Source: Bacillota bacterium
GTDB taxonomy: Bacteria > Bacillota > Sulfobacillia > Symbiobacteriales > ZC4RG38
Direction of reading: 5' to 3'
Length of the DNA stretch: 9,657 nt
NCBI GenBank assembly: GCA_003242505.1
Contig: QGUP01000048.1
Span: forward strand, 1-9,657
The position numbers and the translations under genes are program-made. Of the stretch, positions 5,049-9,657 are shown in pieces. The stretch's first letter is position 1, and each line of letters opens with the position of its first letter. Under the pieces are notes generated by a model. That model searched no databases, was not told the DNA's origin, and saw only the letters and a program-made list of their open reading frames with translations.

Positions 5049-6173
5049 ATGACCGTCGCTGCGATTCTCTTCGAGGGGGGGCCGGCTCCCGCCGGCTCCC
5101 TCGGTCTTACCCTGGCCCGGTTGCGCCAGGCGGTCTGCCTGGACACGGTGGAGCGGCTGCTGGCCCTGGGGGAACTGAACCAGGTAATCGTGGCCACCGA
5201 CCGGCCGGAGTTGGCCGCGGCCGCATCCCGGCTCGGGGCCCGGGTCCACCGGACCCGGGAGCCCTTTGATTTTCACCGGGAGCTTCTCGCCGCGGTGGCC
5301 GGGGCGGGGACCGAGGCGGTGATCTGCCTCGGCGGGGCGAGCCTCCCGCTTCTGGGCCTGGAGGAGTGGCGGTGGATCCTCCGGACTCTCGAGGAGAAGG
5401 CCCCCTGCGTGGTGGTGAACAACCCCCAGTCCCCGGACCTGGTGGCCTGGAGCCCGGCCCGGGCTCTGGAGCGGGTCCGGGCCCTGGACCGGGACAACGC
5501 CCTGGGGCAAGCCCTGCGGTTCGAGGCGGGACTGGAGCGGTACCTGCTGCCCAACTCCGGCGCCGTCCACTTTGACCTGGACACCCCGGTGGACTACCTG
5601 ATCCTGGCGGAGACCGGCCGGGCGGGCCCCCGGGCCCGGGAGGCCCTCGGCGCCCTGGAGTGGGATCGGAGCCGGGTCCGGGCCATCCGGGCGCTTCTGG
5701 GCCGGGACCTGGCGGAACTGGGCCTGGTGGGCCGGGTGGGCACCGCGGTGGTGGAGTACCTCAACACCTGGTTCCGGCTCCGGGTCCGGGTCTTCTCCGA
5801 GGAGAGGGGCATGAAGGCCCTCGGCCGGGAGGACCGGGGCGAGGTGGTCTCCTTCATGGCCGCGGTGATGGAGGACCTGGGGCCGGAGCGGTTCTTCCGG
5901 CACCTCGGCCGGGTCTGTCACGGCCTCTGCGTCGACAGCCGGGTGATCTTTGCCCACGGCGGCCGGCGGGTGAGCGAGTGGGATCGGTACCACTCGGACC
6001 TGGGCCAGGTGGAGGCGATCCAGGACCCGTGGGTGCGGCGCTTTACCGCCGCCGCCCTGGCCGCGGAGGTGCCGGTGCTCCTGGGGGGCCACTCGGTGGT
6101 GGCCGGCGGCCTCTGGGTCCTCGCGGAGGCGGCTCTGGCGGATTTGGGGGGGCCCCGGGTCCGGTACCGGTGA
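5049..6173 (+). CDS. Uncharacterised protein: nucleotidyltransferase-like N-terminal domain plus unassigned C-terminal region
   Basis: I do not recognise this family. The first 190 residues resemble the GT-A nucleotidyltransferase fold of MobA/CofC-like enzymes: a first strand AAILFEGG (4-11), a strand VIVATDRPEL (46-55), VICLGGASLPLL (91-102) where such enzymes have their Asp-Pro-Leu region, and HFDLDTPVDY (174-183), a typical closing motif. The usual glycine-rich NTP loop is degenerate, so activity is uncertain. The region from about 235 to 374 has no assignment but clusters possible ligands or catalytic residues: CHGLC (290-294), D296, H303, DRYHSD (312-317) and GGH (346-348). No membrane segment or signal peptide is evident. 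ATG 5049 is chosen because recognisable sequence starts there, though GGAG at 5031-5034 is 14 bases away. GTG 4983 would add 22 residues and overlap the hpf stop by four bases, suggesting coupling. Co-transcription with hpf is likely. Confidence 0.8.
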   Translation: MTVAAILFEGGPAPAGSLGLTLARLRQAVCLDTVERLLALGELNQVIVATDRPELAAAASRLGARVHRTREPFDFHRELLAAVAGAGTEAVICLGGASLPLLGLEEWRWILRTLEEKAPCVVVNNPQSPDLVAWSPARALERVRALDRDNALGQALRFEAGLERYLLPNSGAVHFDLDTPVDYLILAETGRAGPRAREALGALEWDRSRVRAIRALLGRDLAELGLVGRVGTAVVEYLNTWFRLRVRVFSEERGMKALGREDRGEVVSFMAAVMEDLGPERFFRHLGRVCHGLCVDSRVIFAHGGRRVSEWDRYHSDLGQVEAIQDPWVRRFTAAALAAEVPVLLGGHSVVAGGLWVLAEAALADLGGPRVRYR

Positions 6174-6202
6174 GGCATCGCCCCCTGGCGACGGTTCACC
6201 AT

Positions 6203-6230
6203 TTGGATGCCGCCCCGGGCATGGTACAAT
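6203..6230 (+). promoter_or_regulatory. Sigma-A-like extended -10 promoter for secA
   Basis: TACAAT (6225-6230) differs from TATAAT at one base and is preceded by TGG, an extended -10 motif. TTGGAT (6203-6208) is a poor -35 at 16 bp spacing; the extended -10 would compensate. It lies in the 208-base gap between the uncharacterised gene and secA. Transcription would start near 6237. Confidence 0.6.
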
Positions 6231-6236
6231 AACGCG

Positions 6237-6381
6237 GATAGGGTTTCCCGGGACCGGGAGGGCCGCGAACCTCCGGCCCCCCTGGCGGGGTCATAAGAAA
6301 TGCGGGTTTACGCCATACCCCATCCCGGCTCAGCCCGAGCCGCAGGCGGGGCTACCCAGATCAGGAGAAGGTGGAGCCGGC
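6237..6381 (+). promoter_or_regulatory. Structured secA leader
   Basis: If the promoter call is right, secA has a leader of about 145 nt. It contains two plain hairpins: GGGCCG (6260-6265) with CGGCCC (6274-6279), and CGGCTC (6326-6331) with GAGCCG (6337-6342). Neither is followed by a T-run. No convincing leader peptide is seen; a frame from ATG 6300 is GC-shadow in character. The ribosome binding site is AGGAG (6363-6367) or GTGGAG (6371-6376). Confidence 0.3.
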
Positions 6382-9243
<2,862 letters not shown>

Positions 9244-9262
9244 GGCGAACCGTCTTGCGCCG

Positions 9263-9309
9263 ACACCCCCCGACGACGCCAACCTTCCCCGATGCCAACA
9301 CCCCCCGAC
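9263..9309. repeat. Short direct repeats downstream of secA
   Basis: ACACCCCCCGAC occurs at 9263-9274 and again at 9298-9309, 35 bp apart, with a partly similar CGCCAACCTTCCCCGA segment between. The stretch lies between the secA stop and its terminator hairpin. It is C-rich on the + strand and G-poor, unlike the flanking DNA. C-rich, G-poor RNA of this kind is the sort Rho can load on, but that is only a suggestion. Confidence 0.5.
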
Positions 9310-9332
9310 CGGGGCGGGAGCCCCGGGGACAT

Positions 9333-9369
9333 GCGGAGGCGGCGGCCGGTCTGCGGCCGCCGCCTCCGC
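9333..9369 (+). terminator. Strong GC hairpin ending the secA transcript
   Basis: The 16-bp arm GCGGAGGCGGCGGCCG (9333-9348) is perfectly complementary to 9354-9369, with a GTCTG loop. It is followed by TGTCTGTG, a poor but T-containing tail. It lies 90 bases after the secA stop and between convergent genes, where a terminator is expected. The weak T-tract leaves open that it acts mainly as a 3' end protector. Confidence 0.7.
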
Positions 9370-9473
9370 TGTCTGTGCCGGTCATCCAGCCGGGTCATCG
9401 GGCTCTGCCCTGGCCCTGGGTCTCAGCCCGGGATACCCGCTCTGGGTCCTGTCCCGGGCCTCAGCCCCTGCCC

Positions 9474-9657
9474 TCAGCCCCGGGCCTCTTCCACCAGGCG
9501 GACCGTCTCCCCCTCTTCCGGGAACCGGCCTACCTCTTTCTTGGAGAAGACCTGCCGGCCGTCCACCTCTACTGTGAAGATGCCGCCTCCCGACGGGACC
9601 GGGCCGATCTCCGTAATGGCCGAACCGAAAGGCCGACCAATTTCACCGGCCCCCCGG
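9474..9657 (-). CDS. Rdx family (SelW/SelT/SelH-like) protein, C-terminal part
   Basis: The last 60 codons of a gene reading from the right end of the window on the - strand, stopping at TGA (9476-9474). The segment GGGIFTVEVDGRQVFSKKE, followed by GRFPE and then ETVRLVEEA, is the characteristic C-terminal half of the Rdx thioredoxin-like family: a beta strand, a turn, a W/F-S-K-K stretch, and GRFPE before a final helix. The redox CxxC (or CxxU) motif is N-terminal in this family and lies outside the window, so whether this is a selenoprotein cannot be told. The family is linked to thiol redox chemistry, but most bacterial members are uncharacterised. It converges on secA. Confidence 0.85.
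   Translation of the reverse strand, partial: RGAGEIGRPFGSAITEIGPVPSGGGIFTVEVDGRQVFSKKEVGRFPEEGETVRLVEEARG

Overview
The window looks like chromosomal DNA from a high-GC member of the Bacillota, such as a Symbiobacterium-, Thermaerobacter- or Limnochorda-like lineage. That placement is an inference. It rests on the long-form hpf gene lying just upstream of secA, a SecA carrying a C-terminal zinc motif, strong AAAGGAG-type ribosome binding sites, a lipobox-type solute-binding protein and strongly G/C-biased third codon positions. All complete genes run on the + strand. A partial gene enters from the right end on the - strand. I see no transposase, integrase, CRISPR array, tRNA or rRNA.

Left region (1-451): no convincing gene. 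It is visibly less GC-rich than the rest and unusually full of signals: a 17-bp ACGCA...TGCGT palindrome, overlapping inverted repeats, a tight cluster of four DnaA-box-like 9-mers (203-264), and a second ACGCA/TGCGT dyad plus a hairpin just ahead of the first gene.

ABC transporter block (452-4154): a peptide-type solute-binding lipoprotein followed by two DppB/DppC-type membrane permeases. No ATPase gene is present, so the nucleotide-binding subunits must come from elsewhere. Each junction holds a structured element: a perfect 15-bp hairpin between binding protein and first permease, three tandem 20-bp repeats between the permeases, and six degenerate 21-bp repeats after the second permease.

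Housekeeping block (4369-9369): hpf, the long ribosome hibernation factor, lies behind a sigma-H-like promoter and a leader stem next to its ribosome binding site. It is followed closely by an uncharacterised two-part protein: a nucleotidyltransferase-like fold plus an unassigned C-terminal region with several Cys/His/Asp residues. secA follows with its own extended -10 promoter, a structured leader of about 145 nt and a strong GC hairpin after its stop.

Right end (9474-9657, - strand): the C-terminal 60 residues of a SelW/SelT-type Rdx family protein, convergent with secA. prfB, which follows secA in many Bacillota, is not here.

The strongest candidates for something undescribed are the protein between hpf and secA, the DnaA-box and palindrome cluster at the left end, and the 20-bp tandem repeat between the permease genes.
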